Origin: Salinisphaera sp. T31B1
Lineage (GTDB): Bacteria; Pseudomonadota; Gammaproteobacteria; Nevskiales; Salinisphaeraceae
Length of the DNA: 64,000 nt
Direction of reading: 5' to 3'
Assembly: GCF_040361275.1 (NCBI RefSeq)
Contig: NZ_APNH01000003.1
Location: forward strand, 124,001-188,000
In this document: positions 9,417 to 18,874 of the stretch, piece after piece
Numbering within the stretch: the stretch's first letter is position 1
How the letters are laid out: every line of letters starts with the position of its first letter
Notes under the pieces: generated by a model
Told to the model about the DNA's origin: nothing
Seen by the model: the letters and a program-made list of their open reading frames with translations, nothing else
Database searches by the model: none
Position numbers and translations under genes: made by a program

Positions 9417-9973
9417 AGCGCCGTCGATAAGCGCGTGTTTCGAATTCGCTTGTACGCGTGCACTGCCCATGCGCGCACCGCGCGGCGGATCAGTCGGCGA
9501 ACCCGACGCCGGGCCGGACCGTTTAGCCGGCCGTGTTCTGCCCTGGGTATCGCGACTTGGCGCCGCGGTCGCTGAACACGGCCACGCCGCTGCCGCGGCG
9601 CGTGTACAGGATGATGTCGTGCCGCGTGGAGATCGGCAAAACGCGCTTGCACGCGCTGGCCGATGTCGCGGGCAGGCGGGGCGGCCCGATCGTTGGCGCC
9701 GGCGTTGGCCGCGAGAAGCGGATTCGTCGAGGCATGCAGTTGCCGCGCCAGCCAACGGGAATCCAAAGTGGTCGGTGGTGCGTGTATGCGTGCGGCCCGT
9801 CCGGCGACCGGGCGTCGCGGATGGCGCGCGGGGTCGGCTACGCTTGTGGGCGCCGGGACGGGTGCACTGAAACGCGCGATCTCGCCGGATCCGGCATCGT
9901 CAGGCCTGCTACAGTTCCCGCGCCTGGTAACCCGATGCCATGTTCGACGCCTGGCTATGCTGGAGTGATGCAA
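9417..9973. other. 557-base region with no convincing gene
   Basis: All frames here hold only short arginine- and proline-rich open frames, as expected by chance in GC-rich DNA. None has a good ribosome site or a recognisable domain. One 70-codon minus-strand frame (9523-9735) contains a less random stretch (HDIILYTRRGSGVAVFSDRG) and could be a small or decayed gene. No repeats or strong hairpins were noticed. Confidence 0.5.
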
Positions 9974-10789
9974 ATGTCGAAAAAGAGAATCCCGAACGGC
10001 CGAACCGCCCTCGTCGGTGCGGGCCTGATCGTCGCCACGCTGGCCGTTCACGCCGAACCCGGTGCGACGTCGGCCCCGGGCGATGTACCGCCCGTTCTGC
10101 AACAGGCGGTCGACGGCGGCACTCTCACCATCGTCAAGCAGTTCGAGACCGATGTGCCGGGCATGACCGGCTATGTGATCAAACGCGGTGGCAAGCATCA
10201 GATCGTCTACGGTGAAGGGGGTTATCTGTTCATGGGCCAGCTGGTCTCGCCGGAGGGCAAGAACCTCTCGGCCGACTATGCCGATCGGTATGTGCCCAAG
10301 CCCGATATCGCCAAGATAGTCGATCAGTTGAAGCAGACCGGCCAGCTCATCCAGCAAGGCCCGGACGATGCACCGCTGATGTACGTCTTCGCCGACCCGA
10401 ACTGCACCTACTGCCATCGGTTTTACGAGCAGGCCGCACCGCTGGTCGAAGCCGGTACGCTTCAGCTCCAGTGGGCCATGGTCGGTTTCGTCAAGAAGTC
10501 GAGCATCGGCCGTGCGGCTGCGATTCTGGCTGCCGACGATCCAGCATCGGCGCTGGCGAAGAACGAGGCCGGGTTCGACGAGTCGACCGAGGACGGCGGC
10601 ATCACCGCATTGGATCCGGTGCCGGCCGAGCTCGAAAAGACGCTCGATGCACACGCTCAGCAGATGGCCGCCGCCGGCGGGACCGGGACGCCGACGCTGC
10701 TCTATCGGAAAGACGGCCAATGGGTGGCCAAGGTCGGCGCGCCCGGCACCGCCTGGTTGCAGGCGTTCATCGACGAACAGAAGCACTAG
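9974..10789 (+). CDS. DsbC/DsbG-like periplasmic thiol:disulfide interchange protein
   Basis: A 271-residue exported thioredoxin-fold protein of the DsbC/DsbG family, which isomerises or reduces wrong disulfides or sulfenylated cysteines in the periplasm as a V-shaped dimer. A signal peptide (hydrophobic core ALVGAGLIVATLAVHA) is followed by a dimerisation-like N-domain, a linker helix and a thioredoxin domain. The active site is CTYC (Cys144, Cys147), unlike CGYC of DsbC and CPYC of DsbG. The cis-Pro loop is visible as GTPTL. ATG 9974 is preferred over ATG 9968 because GGAG lies eight bases before it but only two before the upstream one. The gene stands alone; no DsbD partner is in the window. 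Confidence 0.85.
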   Translation: MSKKRIPNGRTALVGAGLIVATLAVHAEPGATSAPGDVPPVLQQAVDGGTLTIVKQFETDVPGMTGYVIKRGGKHQIVYGEGGYLFMGQLVSPEGKNLSADYADRYVPKPDIAKIVDQLKQTGQLIQQGPDDAPLMYVFADPNCTYCHRFYEQAAPLVEAGTLQLQWAMVGFVKKSSIGRAAAILAADDPASALAKNEAGFDESTEDGGITALDPVPAELEKTLDAHAQQMAAAGGTGTPTLLYRKDGQWVAKVGAPGTAWLQAFIDEQKH

Positions 10790-11052
10790 TCGCTCCGAGC
10801 CGAGGCGGATCGATGTCTGTACGGGCGCACCATCATGCCCGGGCGGTGTTCATGCGGTTGAATCCGGCGCTTGTGGAATCGGCGTATCAGTCGTCAAAGA
10901 CCGAGAGTTCTCGGCCTAGCGCGCACATCGGTCGAACCGTCACGCGATTGGTCGGATAAAAGCTCGTCGGACGCCTGCCGATAGTGGGTCGGCTGCGGGG
11001 CGGTCCCGCGCGTGTGTTCATTGTGTCGGCTCTACGGGGCGGGTGGGGTGTC

Positions 11053-12870
11053 ATGGCTGAAGTGCTGAACGAAGCGGAGCGCTTGCAGGAACTGCGGTCG
11101 CTGGATCTGTTGGATACGCCCTCCGAAGAGCGTTTCGACCGGTATACGCGGCTGATCGCCTCGGTGCTCGAGGCCCCGATGGCACTGGTCACGTTGGTCG
11201 ATCGGCATCGTCAATGGTTCAAGTCGGCTCATGGCATCGATCGGTGCGAGACGTCGCGCGAGGACTCGTTCTGTACGCATGCGCTGGCCGACGGCTTTCT
11301 CGAGGTGGCCGATACGCGACGCGATGCTCGGTTCCGGAACACTCGGCTCGTGACCGGCCCGCCTCATATCCGTTCGTATGTCGGCGCCGTGCTGCGAGGG
11401 CGCACGGGCCAGCCGTTGGGTACGCTGTGCGTGCTCGATGTTCTGCCCAGACGCTATTCGGCGGTACAACGGTCGCATCTGAGAGCGTTTGCGCATCTTG
11501 TCGAAGAAGAGATCAACCGCCACGTACAGTTCGAGTCCTGGTCGCGTGCGCTGCAACGGCGCGCGCTGCGCGACGAGACCACGGGGTTGCCGGGCGTTGC
11601 GCTGTTCGAGGAACTGCTGACCAGCCTGGTCACACAGGCGATCTCTCAGACACGCCCCATCGGGCTGGTACATTTTCATCTGGCCAATTTCGAAGTGTTG
11701 CATGCGCTGGTAGGCCAGAGCGGCAGCGTGCGCGTGCTCCGGATCGTGGCGCGCCGGCTGCGCCAGAACGTACGCGCCGATGACCGGATCGGCATGCTCG
11801 GCCCCGATCGCCTGGGCCTGGCGATGACCGGCACCGGCCACCCCAGCGAATCGATCGAACGCGTGACGCGCCTGTGTCGCATTCTGAGTGCACCCATTCG
11901 TATCGACGGGGTCCGTCTACCCATCGATATCCGGGCCGGTATCAGCCGCGCCCCGGACGATTCGACGGACCCGCGCAGCCTGATCGGTCACGCGCGGACG
12001 GCCGCCGCCGCTGCGGCCGAGGTATCGTCGGCGGTGCGGGCGTACTCGCGTGACGCACACCGCACGACGACCCGTAATCACGAACGTCTGTACCGGTTGG
12101 CCGAAGCACTGAGTGTCGACGGACTGGACCAGGTCTATCAGCCGATCCTGGACGGCATGAGCGGCCGTATCGTGGGCGTGGAGGCACTCGCGCGCTGGAC
12201 CGACGGGCGCCACGGACCGGTCAGCCCGGCCGAGTTCATCCCGCTGGTTGAGGCTGAACCGGAGCTGCGCCGCCTGCTGACACGTCGTACGCTCGATCGC
12301 GCCTGCGCTCAGCTGGCGGACTGGAACAGCCATATTCTGACCCGCTCGCTGTATGTCGCGGTCAACGTCCCCGGGGCCGAGCTCTACTGCGACGACTTCA
12401 CCGAGCTGGTGCTGACGATCATCCGTGCGCACGGGATCGCACCCTCGCGGGTGGTGCTCGAAATCACCGAGAAGAGCGTGATCACCGACATCGATACCGC
12501 GGCACGTTCCATGCGCGCGCTGCGCGAACACGGGCTGCGATTCGCCGTCGACGATTTCGGGACCGGCTATTCGTCGCTGCGTTATCTCCAGCAGCTGCCC
12601 TTGGACATCCTCAAGATTGATCGAAGCTTCACCCAGCTGATCACGCACGACAAGACCAGCCATGACCTCACGGCCAGCATGCTGCAGATTGCGCGTACGC
12701 TTGGCCTGGCGGTGATCGTCGAAGGCGTGGAAACCACCGAGCAGTACGAGCTGCTGCAGCGTATGGGCGCGGACAATCTGCAGGGATATCTGTTCGGCCT
12801 GCCCGAGACCGCGGCGGCGCTGAGTCGGCAACTGGCCGGCCTCGCCGGGGTGGCGTCGTTCGCCGGCTGA
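11053..12870 (+). CDS. GAF-GGDEF-EAL protein (predicted c-di-GMP phosphodiesterase)
   Basis: A 605-residue cytoplasmic signalling protein: a GAF domain (about 25-165, with the FCTHAL segment common in this class), a GGDEF-like domain (about 175-335) and a C-terminal EAL domain (about 350-595). The cyclase motif is lost, with LGPDR in place of GGDEF, so synthesis of c-di-GMP is unlikely. The EAL domain keeps EALARW, VNVPG, EITE, DDFGTG, LKIDRSF, EGVET and the terminal Q of LQGYLF, so it should hydrolyse c-di-GMP to pGpG. The start ATG 11053 has a G-rich ribosome site; an in-frame upstream extension to 10984 looks non-coding. It is monocistronic and convergent with sbcB. Confidence 0.88.
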   Translation: MAEVLNEAERLQELRSLDLLDTPSEERFDRYTRLIASVLEAPMALVTLVDRHRQWFKSAHGIDRCETSREDSFCTHALADGFLEVADTRRDARFRNTRLVTGPPHIRSYVGAVLRGRTGQPLGTLCVLDVLPRRYSAVQRSHLRAFAHLVEEEINRHVQFESWSRALQRRALRDETTGLPGVALFEELLTSLVTQAISQTRPIGLVHFHLANFEVLHALVGQSGSVRVLRIVARRLRQNVRADDRIGMLGPDRLGLAMTGTGHPSESIERVTRLCRILSAPIRIDGVRLPIDIRAGISRAPDDSTDPRSLIGHARTAAAAAAEVSSAVRAYSRDAHRTTTRNHERLYRLAEALSVDGLDQVYQPILDGMSGRIVGVEALARWTDGRHGPVSPAEFIPLVEAEPELRRLLTRRTLDRACAQLADWNSHILTRSLYVAVNVPGAELYCDDFTELVLTIIRAHGIAPSRVVLEITEKSVITDIDTAARSMRALREHGLRFAVDDFGTGYSSLRYLQQLPLDILKIDRSFTQLITHDKTSHDLTASMLQIARTLGLAVIVEGVETTEQYELLQRMGADNLQGYLFGLPETAAALSRQLAGLAGVASFAG

Positions 12871-12874
12871 GTGC

Positions 12875-14317
12875 TTAGATCAGCGCGCGCAGCTTGCCGC
12901 TCCAGGCTTTCAGGTCCAGCAACAGCTGCAGCTTGGCCGGCTCGCCCTGGACGTGTTCCATCAGGCGCGCGATGACCTCGTCGTAGTCGTCCAGCGTCAG
13001 CCCGCCGTCCGGAGCGAATTCCAGACGCTTGGACAGCCAGTTATTCCAGTCGTCGCGTTCGGCATCAGCCAGTGTTTCGGGGTAGTGACGGGCGCGGTAG
13101 CGGAACAGCAGTTCGTTGAGGCGGTTGTCTGAGAATACGATCGCGCCCTCGGCCAGTTCGGCCGCCGAGGTACGGCGGACTTGGTCGGCGAGCTTGCGGT
13201 CGTCCTTGTCGACGAAGCCGTCGTAGAGGGCCGCCTCGGCGTCGCCGTCCGGCTCGAAGCGGTGCGCCTCGAACACGGCGGTGGCCTTGACTTCGACTTC
13301 CGCGAGCTGATCGTGGATCGCTTTCCAGTTGCGCCGGCACTGGTTGATATCCAGATGCAGGCGTTCGGCCTCGGCCTCGCGCATCATCTCGAACGGTGCG
13401 AGCACCGGGCATTTGTTCAGATGCACGCCCTTGAGCGCCACGCGCGGCGTGTCCTCGGGCAGATCGGCCGTCGGCGTGAAGATGCGCTCGTAGATCTCGT
13501 CGGGCGCCAGCTCCAGCAGCGGGGCCGGATCGACGCGCAGGTCGTAGACGATCACACAGTTCTTGTTGGTCGGGTGCGGCGCGATCGGCATCACCGGCGA
13601 CAAGCAGCCGTTGCTGGCCGGGAATTTGGACGACACATGCAGGGCGGGCTTGCGGCTGTCCATGTCCAGCAGCTTGCGGGCGCTGTGCTTGTCGCGATGG
13701 CTGACGACGTAGTCGTACAGCTTGGGCTGCTTGTCACGGATCAGCTTTGCCAGGCCGATGGTGGCGTGGACGTCCGACAGCGCGTCGTGGGCCCGTTCCT
13801 GGGCCAGGTTGTTGGCCGGGGCCAGCTGGTCGAGCTTGAAGCTCGGCGCGCCGTCCTCGCGCAGGGGCCACTCGATGCCGTCCGGGCGCAGCGCATAGGC
13901 CAGGCGCACCATGTTGATGATGTCCCAGCGCGAGCAGCCGTTCTGCCACTCGCGCCCGTACGGGTCGAAGAAGTTGCGCCAGAGGGTATGGCGGGTGACT
14001 TCGTCGTCGAAGGCCAGGCTGTTGTAGCCGACGCTGCAGGTGCCGGGCTCGGCCATCTCCGCCACGATGGTCTCGATGAACTCGGGCTCGGGCACGCCGC
14101 GCTCGAGTGCTGCCTGCGGCGTGATGCCGGTGATCAGCGTGGCCTCGGGGTGGCCGAGCATGTCGACCGGCGGCTGGCAGTAGAGCACCACCGGCTCGCC
14201 GATGATGTTGAAGTCGAGATCGGTGCGGATACCGGCGAACTGGGCCGGCTTGTCGCGCCGCGGGTCGGCGCCGAAGGTTTCGTAGTCGTGCCAGAAGTAG
14301 GTTTCGGTGGCCGCCAT
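12875..14317 (-). CDS. sbcB: Exodeoxyribonuclease I
   Basis: A 480-residue DEDDh 3'-5' exonuclease that degrades single-stranded DNA during recombination and mismatch repair. The ExoI motif is at the N-terminus, HDYETFG with D11 and E13, followed by the family-typical sequence around PRRDKPAQFAGIRTD. The nuclease lobe continues through the NSLAFDD and HDALSDVHATIGLA motifs, then the SH3-like and C-terminal helical domains of the ExoI family. Length matches E. coli ExoI (475 residues). ATG 14317 overlaps the stop of the upstream ABC-F gene in the arrangement TAATG, so translation is probably coupled. Confidence 0.95.
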   Translation of the reverse strand: MAATETYFWHDYETFGADPRRDKPAQFAGIRTDLDFNIIGEPVVLYCQPPVDMLGHPEATLITGITPQAALERGVPEPEFIETIVAEMAEPGTCSVGYNSLAFDDEVTRHTLWRNFFDPYGREWQNGCSRWDIINMVRLAYALRPDGIEWPLREDGAPSFKLDQLAPANNLAQERAHDALSDVHATIGLAKLIRDKQPKLYDYVVSHRDKHSARKLLDMDSRKPALHVSSKFPASNGCLSPVMPIAPHPTNKNCVIVYDLRVDPAPLLELAPDEIYERIFTPTADLPEDTPRVALKGVHLNKCPVLAPFEMMREAEAERLHLDINQCRRNWKAIHDQLAEVEVKATAVFEAHRFEPDGDAEAALYDGFVDKDDRKLADQVRRTSAAELAEGAIVFSDNRLNELLFRYRARHYPETLADAERDDWNNWLSKRLEFAPDGGLTLDDYDEVIARLMEHVQGEPAKLQLLLDLKAWSGKLRALI

Positions 14318-16215
14318 TACGCCGCGCTCGCTTTCTGAGCTTCGAGGGCCTCGGCGTTCTCCATCCACACGGCTTCGGCGGCGTCGAGCTGCTTGCGCAG
14401 CTTGCCCTGTTCCTGGGACAGGCGCGCGATTTCGGTCTTGTTGCCGTAGACGCTCGGCTTGGCCATCTCCTTCTCGATCGCCGTGATCTTGTCTTCCAGC
14501 CGGCCCATGTCGGCCTCGGCCTGCTTGATCGCCCGCCGCAGCGGTTTTTCCTTCTCGCGCTGGGCCGCCGCATCGCGCCGGTTGTCCGCGCCGCTGCCGC
14601 CGGCGGTGGTCGCCTTCTTCGGCTTGTCGCCGCCTTCGCGGGCCGCGTTCTGGCGCGTGAGCCACTTGGCGTAGTCGTCCAGATCGCCGTCGAAGGGGGC
14701 AAGCGAACCGTCGTCGACGCGCCAGAGCTGGTCGCAGGTGGCATCGATCAGGTGGCGATCATGGGCAATCATGATCACCGCGCCGGTATAGCCGGCCAGT
14801 GCCGTCTCCAGCGCGTGGCGCATGTCCAGGTCGAGATGGTTGGTCGGCTCGTCGAGCAGCAGCAGGTTGGGTTTCTCATAGACCACCAGCGCCAGCGCGA
14901 GCCGCGCCTTCTCGCCGCCGGAGAACGGGGCGATGGGTTCCAGCGCCTTGTCGCCGTGGAAATCGAAGCCGCCGAGGAAATCGCGGATCTCCTGTTCGGA
15001 GGCGCGCGGGGCCTGGCGCTGCAGGTGGGTGGCCGCACTGGCGTTGTCGTCGAGCACTTCGAGCTGGTGCTGGGCGAAATAGCCGATCTTGATGTACTTG
15101 TCGTGCTGGACGTCGCCGCCGATGGGGGCGAGCTCGCCGGCCAGCAGCTTCATGACCGTGGACTTGCCGGCGCCGTTGCGCCCGAGGATCGCCAGCCGGT
15201 CGCCGGGTACGACGCGCAGCTTGATGTCCGATACGAGCGGCACGCCGTCGTAGCCGGCCTCGGCGGCGTCCAGCCGCAGCAGCGTCTCGGGCAGGCGATC
15301 CGGTTGCCGGAAGGCGAACGAGAACGGCGTATCCCAGTGCGCCGCCTCGACCTTTTCCATGCGCTCCATCTGCTTGAGCTTGCTCTGCGCTTGGCGGGCC
15401 TTGGTGGCCTGGGCGCGGAACCGATCCACGAAGCCCTGCAGCTGGGCCAGCTTCTTCTGCTGGTTCTCGTAGGCCGCCTGCTGCTGCAGCTTGGCCTCGG
15501 CGCGCATGGTCTCGAACTCGGAATAGTTTCCGGTATAGAGCACCGCACGCCCGCCTTCCAGATGCAGCGTGTGGCTGGTCAGCGCGTCGAGGAAATCGCG
15601 GTCATGCGAGATGATGATCAGCGTGGCCGGATGAGAGGCCAGATATTCCTGCAGCCAGAACACCGCATCCATGTCGAGATGGTTGGTGGGCTCGTCGAGC
15701 AGCAGCAGGTCGCAGCGGCGCATGAGCGCGGCGGCCAGGTTCAGGCGCATGCGCCAGCCGCCGGAGAACGAGTCCAGCGGCGCGTAGTGGGTTTCGGGCG
15801 CAAAGCCCAGGCCGTGCAACAGGCGCGCGGCACGGGCGACGGCAGCATAGCCGTCGATCTCACCCAGGCGGCCGTGCAGTTCGGCCATGGCGTGGCCGTC
15901 GCCGTCTTCTTCGGCTCTGGCCAGTTTCGCTTCCACCGCGCGCAATTCGCTGTCGCCGTCGAGTACGAACTCGATCGCCGGCTGTTCGCCGGCGGGTGAG
16001 TGCTGGCGCACGGTGGCGATATCCAGGTTCGGCGGAATCTCGATGTCGCCGGAGTCGGCCGACAGCTCGCCGAGCATCAGCGCGAACAGGCTGGACTTGC
16101 CGGTGCCGTTCTGGCCGACGATGCCGATACGCTGTCCGGCCTGGAAACGTACGTTGACGTTTTCCAGCAGTTTGCGGGAGCCGCGGCGGAGTGTGAGGTT
16201 CTTGAGAGCGATCAT
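14317..16215 (-). CDS. ABC-F family ATPase (YheS-like)
   Basis: A 632-residue soluble protein with two ABC ATPase domains and no membrane segments. Walker A sites are GQNGTGKS (34-41) and GRNGAGKS (about 345); both domains carry an SGG signature (SFSGGWRMRLNLA, FSGGEKARLALAL) and LLLLDEPTNHLD. The linker between them is long and basic (KKLAQLQGFVDRFRAQATKARQAQ), the P-site tRNA-interaction motif of ABC-F proteins. A C-terminal coiled-coil tail follows a basic, glycine-rich segment. This order and length fit YheS (ABCF3-type), which acts on the ribosome and helps rescue stalled translation. It is co-directional and overlapping with sbcB. A gene symbol is not assigned because several ABC-F paralogs are similar. 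Confidence 0.9.
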   Translation of the reverse strand: MIALKNLTLRRGSRKLLENVNVRFQAGQRIGIVGQNGTGKSSLFALMLGELSADSGDIEIPPNLDIATVRQHSPAGEQPAIEFVLDGDSELRAVEAKLARAEEDGDGHAMAELHGRLGEIDGYAAVARAARLLHGLGFAPETHYAPLDSFSGGWRMRLNLAAALMRRCDLLLLDEPTNHLDMDAVFWLQEYLASHPATLIIISHDRDFLDALTSHTLHLEGGRAVLYTGNYSEFETMRAEAKLQQQAAYENQQKKLAQLQGFVDRFRAQATKARQAQSKLKQMERMEKVEAAHWDTPFSFAFRQPDRLPETLLRLDAAEAGYDGVPLVSDIKLRVVPGDRLAILGRNGAGKSTVMKLLAGELAPIGGDVQHDKYIKIGYFAQHQLEVLDDNASAATHLQRQAPRASEQEIRDFLGGFDFHGDKALEPIAPFSGGEKARLALALVVYEKPNLLLLDEPTNHLDLDMRHALETALAGYTGAVIMIAHDRHLIDATCDQLWRVDDGSLAPFDGDLDDYAKWLTRQNAAREGGDKPKKATTAGGSGADNRRDAAAQREKEKPLRRAIKQAEADMGRLEDKITAIEKEMAKPSVYGNKTEIARLSQEQGKLRKQLDAAEAVWMENAEALEAQKASAA

Positions 16216-16266
16216 GGGCGTAATTGTAAAGCAAGGGCGTGCGGCGGCCGGTCGCCGACCGCTTGT

Positions 16267-17154
16267 CTATGGGTTGGTCGGGCCTCGAAACGCCAGCAGC
16301 ATGCTCACGCCGACGGCCACCGCCGCAGTGCCGGCCAGCTGGGCCGCGCCGATGGAGGTGCCCAGCCAGGCCCAGCTGCCGATCATCACCACCACCGGCA
16401 ACCCGTTGAGACTGATGGCCGCTACCGTGGGCCCGACCGAGACCACGGCCCGGTTGTAGATGATGAACGCCACGAACGAGGGCCCGAGGCCCAGATAGGC
16501 CGCACCGGCGAGCGCGTCGTTCGATCCGTGCCATGGCATGCCAAGGACCGCGTGTTCGATCAGGGCCAGCGGCAGCAGGCAGATCACGGCCGAAGCGGTC
16601 AGCGGCACCATGGTGGAAAAGATCGGCAGCCCTGCCAGCCCGCGGCGGGCGAGTTGGGCATAGACGATCCACGCGCCGATCGCCGCCAGCATGAGGCCAT
16701 CGCCCACGGCCATATCGGCCAGAATCGTCCACGGCGCGCCGCGGGCGACCACGACCGACGCGCCTACCGCCGAAACGAGCACGCCCAGCCACGCACGCCG
16801 ACCGAGCCGCTCGCCGGCGAACAGCCACATCACCGACGCGGTGGCCACCGGAATCATCGCTTCCATGACCGCCACGCTGGTGGTATCGGTGGTATGCAAC
16901 GCCGCGTAGAGCAGCGCATTGAACAGCCCGATGCCGCTCGCGCCGATGACGAACAGACGTACGCCACGCGCATAAAAAAGCGCGCGATGACGCCAGGCGG
17001 CTGCACCGAAGCACAGGCTCGCCGCCAGACAGGCGATCATCGAGCGCGCCAGGGCCAGGGTGAACGGAGCCAGCGCATCCGCGGTAGCCTTGCCGACCAG
17101 GATATTGCCGGCAAACAGCATCACCACCACGATCAACAGCGCTGCCTCGCGCAT
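16267..17154 (-). CDS. EamA/DMT-family transporter
   Basis: A 295-residue integral inner-membrane protein with about ten hydrophobic helices in two homologous halves (EamA repeats), the drug/metabolite transporter fold. The first helix starts right after ATG 17154 (MREAALLIVVVMLFAGNIL), and this start gives the usual family length; the longer frame upstream adds an arginine-rich leader with no membrane character. The second half contains NRAVVSVGPTVAAISLNGLPV. Family members export amino acids, purines or metabolites; the substrate here is not inferable. It is flanked by the ABC-F gene downstream and rhlE upstream, all on the minus strand. Confidence 0.88.
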   Translation of the reverse strand: MREAALLIVVVMLFAGNILVGKATADALAPFTLALARSMIACLAASLCFGAAAWRHRALFYARGVRLFVIGASGIGLFNALLYAALHTTDTTSVAVMEAMIPVATASVMWLFAGERLGRRAWLGVLVSAVGASVVVARGAPWTILADMAVGDGLMLAAIGAWIVYAQLARRGLAGLPIFSTMVPLTASAVICLLPLALIEHAVLGMPWHGSNDALAGAAYLGLGPSFVAFIIYNRAVVSVGPTVAAISLNGLPVVVMIGSWAWLGTSIGAAQLAGTAAVAVGVSMLLAFRGPTNP

Positions 17155-17246
17155 TGGATCCGACCTATGCGACGTGTCTCGCCCGACGATCGGCCCGGCC
17201 GTTCGGCCGGCCGCGCCGTCGATCATCCGCCGCTAACGGGTGGCCC

Positions 17247-18578
17247 CTAGTTGGCACCACCGCCCGAACGCTGGCCGCCGCGCTTGCCGCGACGCGGCTT
17301 GCGGCGGCGCCCGGCCGGATTGGCCTTGGGCGCTTCGCCGCCGGCGTTGGCTCGGTTGGGGCCACCGCGACCGCCGCCGCGCTTGGGCGGGCGATTGCCG
17401 CCGCCGTTGTCGCGCCGCGGGGGCCGATCGTCTTCGGGCTCGTCGTGGCCGGCCGAACGGAGATCGATACCTTCGACGACCATGCGCTCGATAGAGCTGC
17501 CGATCAGCTTCTCGATGTCCTTGAGATACTTGCGTTCGTCGGGGCCGACCAGCGAGACCGCTTCGCCGGCCGAGCCGGCACGGCCGGTACGGCCAATACG
17601 ATGCACGTAATCCTCCGGCACGTTCGGCAACTCGTAGTTGACGACATGAGGCAGGGCGTCGATATCGATGCCGCGGGCGGCGATATCGGTGGCCACGAGG
17701 ACACGCAGCGTGCCGGCCTTGAAGCCGTCAAGCGCCTTGGTCCGAGCGTTCTGCGACTTGTTGCCGTGCAGGGCGGCCGCACTCAAACCATCGGTCTCGA
17801 GTTGTTTGACCAGTCGGTTGGCGCCGTGCTTGGTCCGCGTGAACACCAGCACCTGCGACCAGTCACCGGTACCAATGAGATGGCTGAGCAGCGCGCGCTT
17901 GCGCGACTTCTCGACCATCACGACCTTCTGATCGATACGGTCGGCTGTGGCGTTGCGCGGGGCGACGTCGATCTCGACGGGCTTGTGCAGCAGGCTTGCG
18001 GCCAGCTTGCGAATATCCTTGGAGAAGGTCGCCGAGAACAGTAGCGTCTGCCGCTTGGCCGGCACATGCTTGAGCACGCGCTTGATGTCGTGGATAAAGC
18101 CCATGTCGAGCATGCGGTCGGCTTCGTCGAGCACCAGGGTTTCCAGACCCGACAGATCCACGTTGCCCTGCTGAAGATGGTCCAGCAGCCGGCCGGGCGT
18201 GGCGACGATGATGTCCACGCCCTTGCGGAAGGCCGAGATCTGCGGCTGGTAGCCCACGCCGCCGAAGATCACGGTGCTGCGCAGGTGGCCGCCGCGGCCG
18301 TAGGTCTTGACCGACTGTTCCACCTGCGCGGCGAGTTCGCGGGTCGGCGTGAGCACGAGCACGCGCGGCTTGGTGGCCGTGTCCTGGCCGAGTCGGTGCA
18401 ACAGCGGGAGCGTGAAGGCGGCGGTCTTGCCGGTGCCCGTCTGGGCGGCGGCGAGTACGTCCTGGCCTTCGAGAACGGCCGGTATGGCCTTGGCCTGGAT
18501 CGGCGTGGGCGTGCTGTAGCCCTCGGCGGCGACCGCCTCGAGAAGCGACGGCGCCAGGCCGAGTTGATCGAACGACAT
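17247..18578 (-). CDS. rhlE: DEAD-box RNA helicase, RhlE type
   Basis: A 443-residue DEAD-box ATP-dependent RNA helicase acting in ribosome assembly or RNA turnover. Motifs in order: the Q motif (F-x-x-L-G-L with STPTPIQ), motif I AQTGTGKT (45-52), [19 protein letters not shown] in [10 protein letters not shown] (about 150), SAT in [30 protein letters not shown] and [10 protein letters not shown]. The last ~65 residues form a basic Arg/Gly/Pro tail ([21 protein letters not shown]), typical of RhlE and used for RNA binding. The start MSFDQLGL at ATG 18578 has AGGAA upstream and matches the family; the longer frame upstream is not helicase-like. Confidence 0.92.
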   Translation of the reverse strand: MSFDQLGLAPSLLEAVAAEGYSTPTPIQAKAIPAVLEGQDVLAAAQTGTGKTAAFTLPLLHRLGQDTATKPRVLVLTPTRELAAQVEQSVKTYGRGGHLRSTVIFGGVGYQPQISAFRKGVDIIVATPGRLLDHLQQGNVDLSGLETLVLDEADRMLDMGFIHDIKRVLKHVPAKRQTLLFSATFSKDIRKLAASLLHKPVEIDVAPRNATADRIDQKVVMVEKSRKRALLSHLIGTGDWSQVLVFTRTKHGANRLVKQLETDGLSAAALHGNKSQNARTKALDGFKAGTLRVLVATDIAARGIDIDALPHVVNYELPNVPEDYVHRIGRTGRAGSAGEAVSLVGPDERKYLKDIEKLIGSSIERMVVEGIDLRSAGHDEPEDDRPPRRDNGGGNRPPKRGGGRGGPNRANAGGEAPKANPAGRRRKPRRGKRGGQRSGGGAN

Positions 18579-18874
18579 AAGAGTTCCTGATTTGACTGCG
18601 GCGATTCGTGAATCACGACACCGGCTGCCGCATGGCATGATGGCGTGGCAGACGCAGTCGAAACCGGGACACTTCATGTAGCCGGGCACTGCGACGGGGT
18701 GTGGTGGTGGCCGCCGGTTGGCGCAGGATGCGCGACAAGGGTTGGCCAAGCCGATCAGTATACGCGCCGGGCCGACGCTTGGACAGCCGGGGTCGAACCG
18801 AACGCCGTCGGGTCTGTCTCATTTGTTCGTATCGTGCGCGTCGGCGCGCGATCCACCGTCAATCCGGATGCTTC

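Noticed and set aside
9523-9735. 70-codon minus-strand frame with HDIILYTRRGSGVAVFSDRG
   Set aside because: No ribosome site, no recognised domain and arginine/proline-rich elsewhere; kept only as a possible decayed gene.
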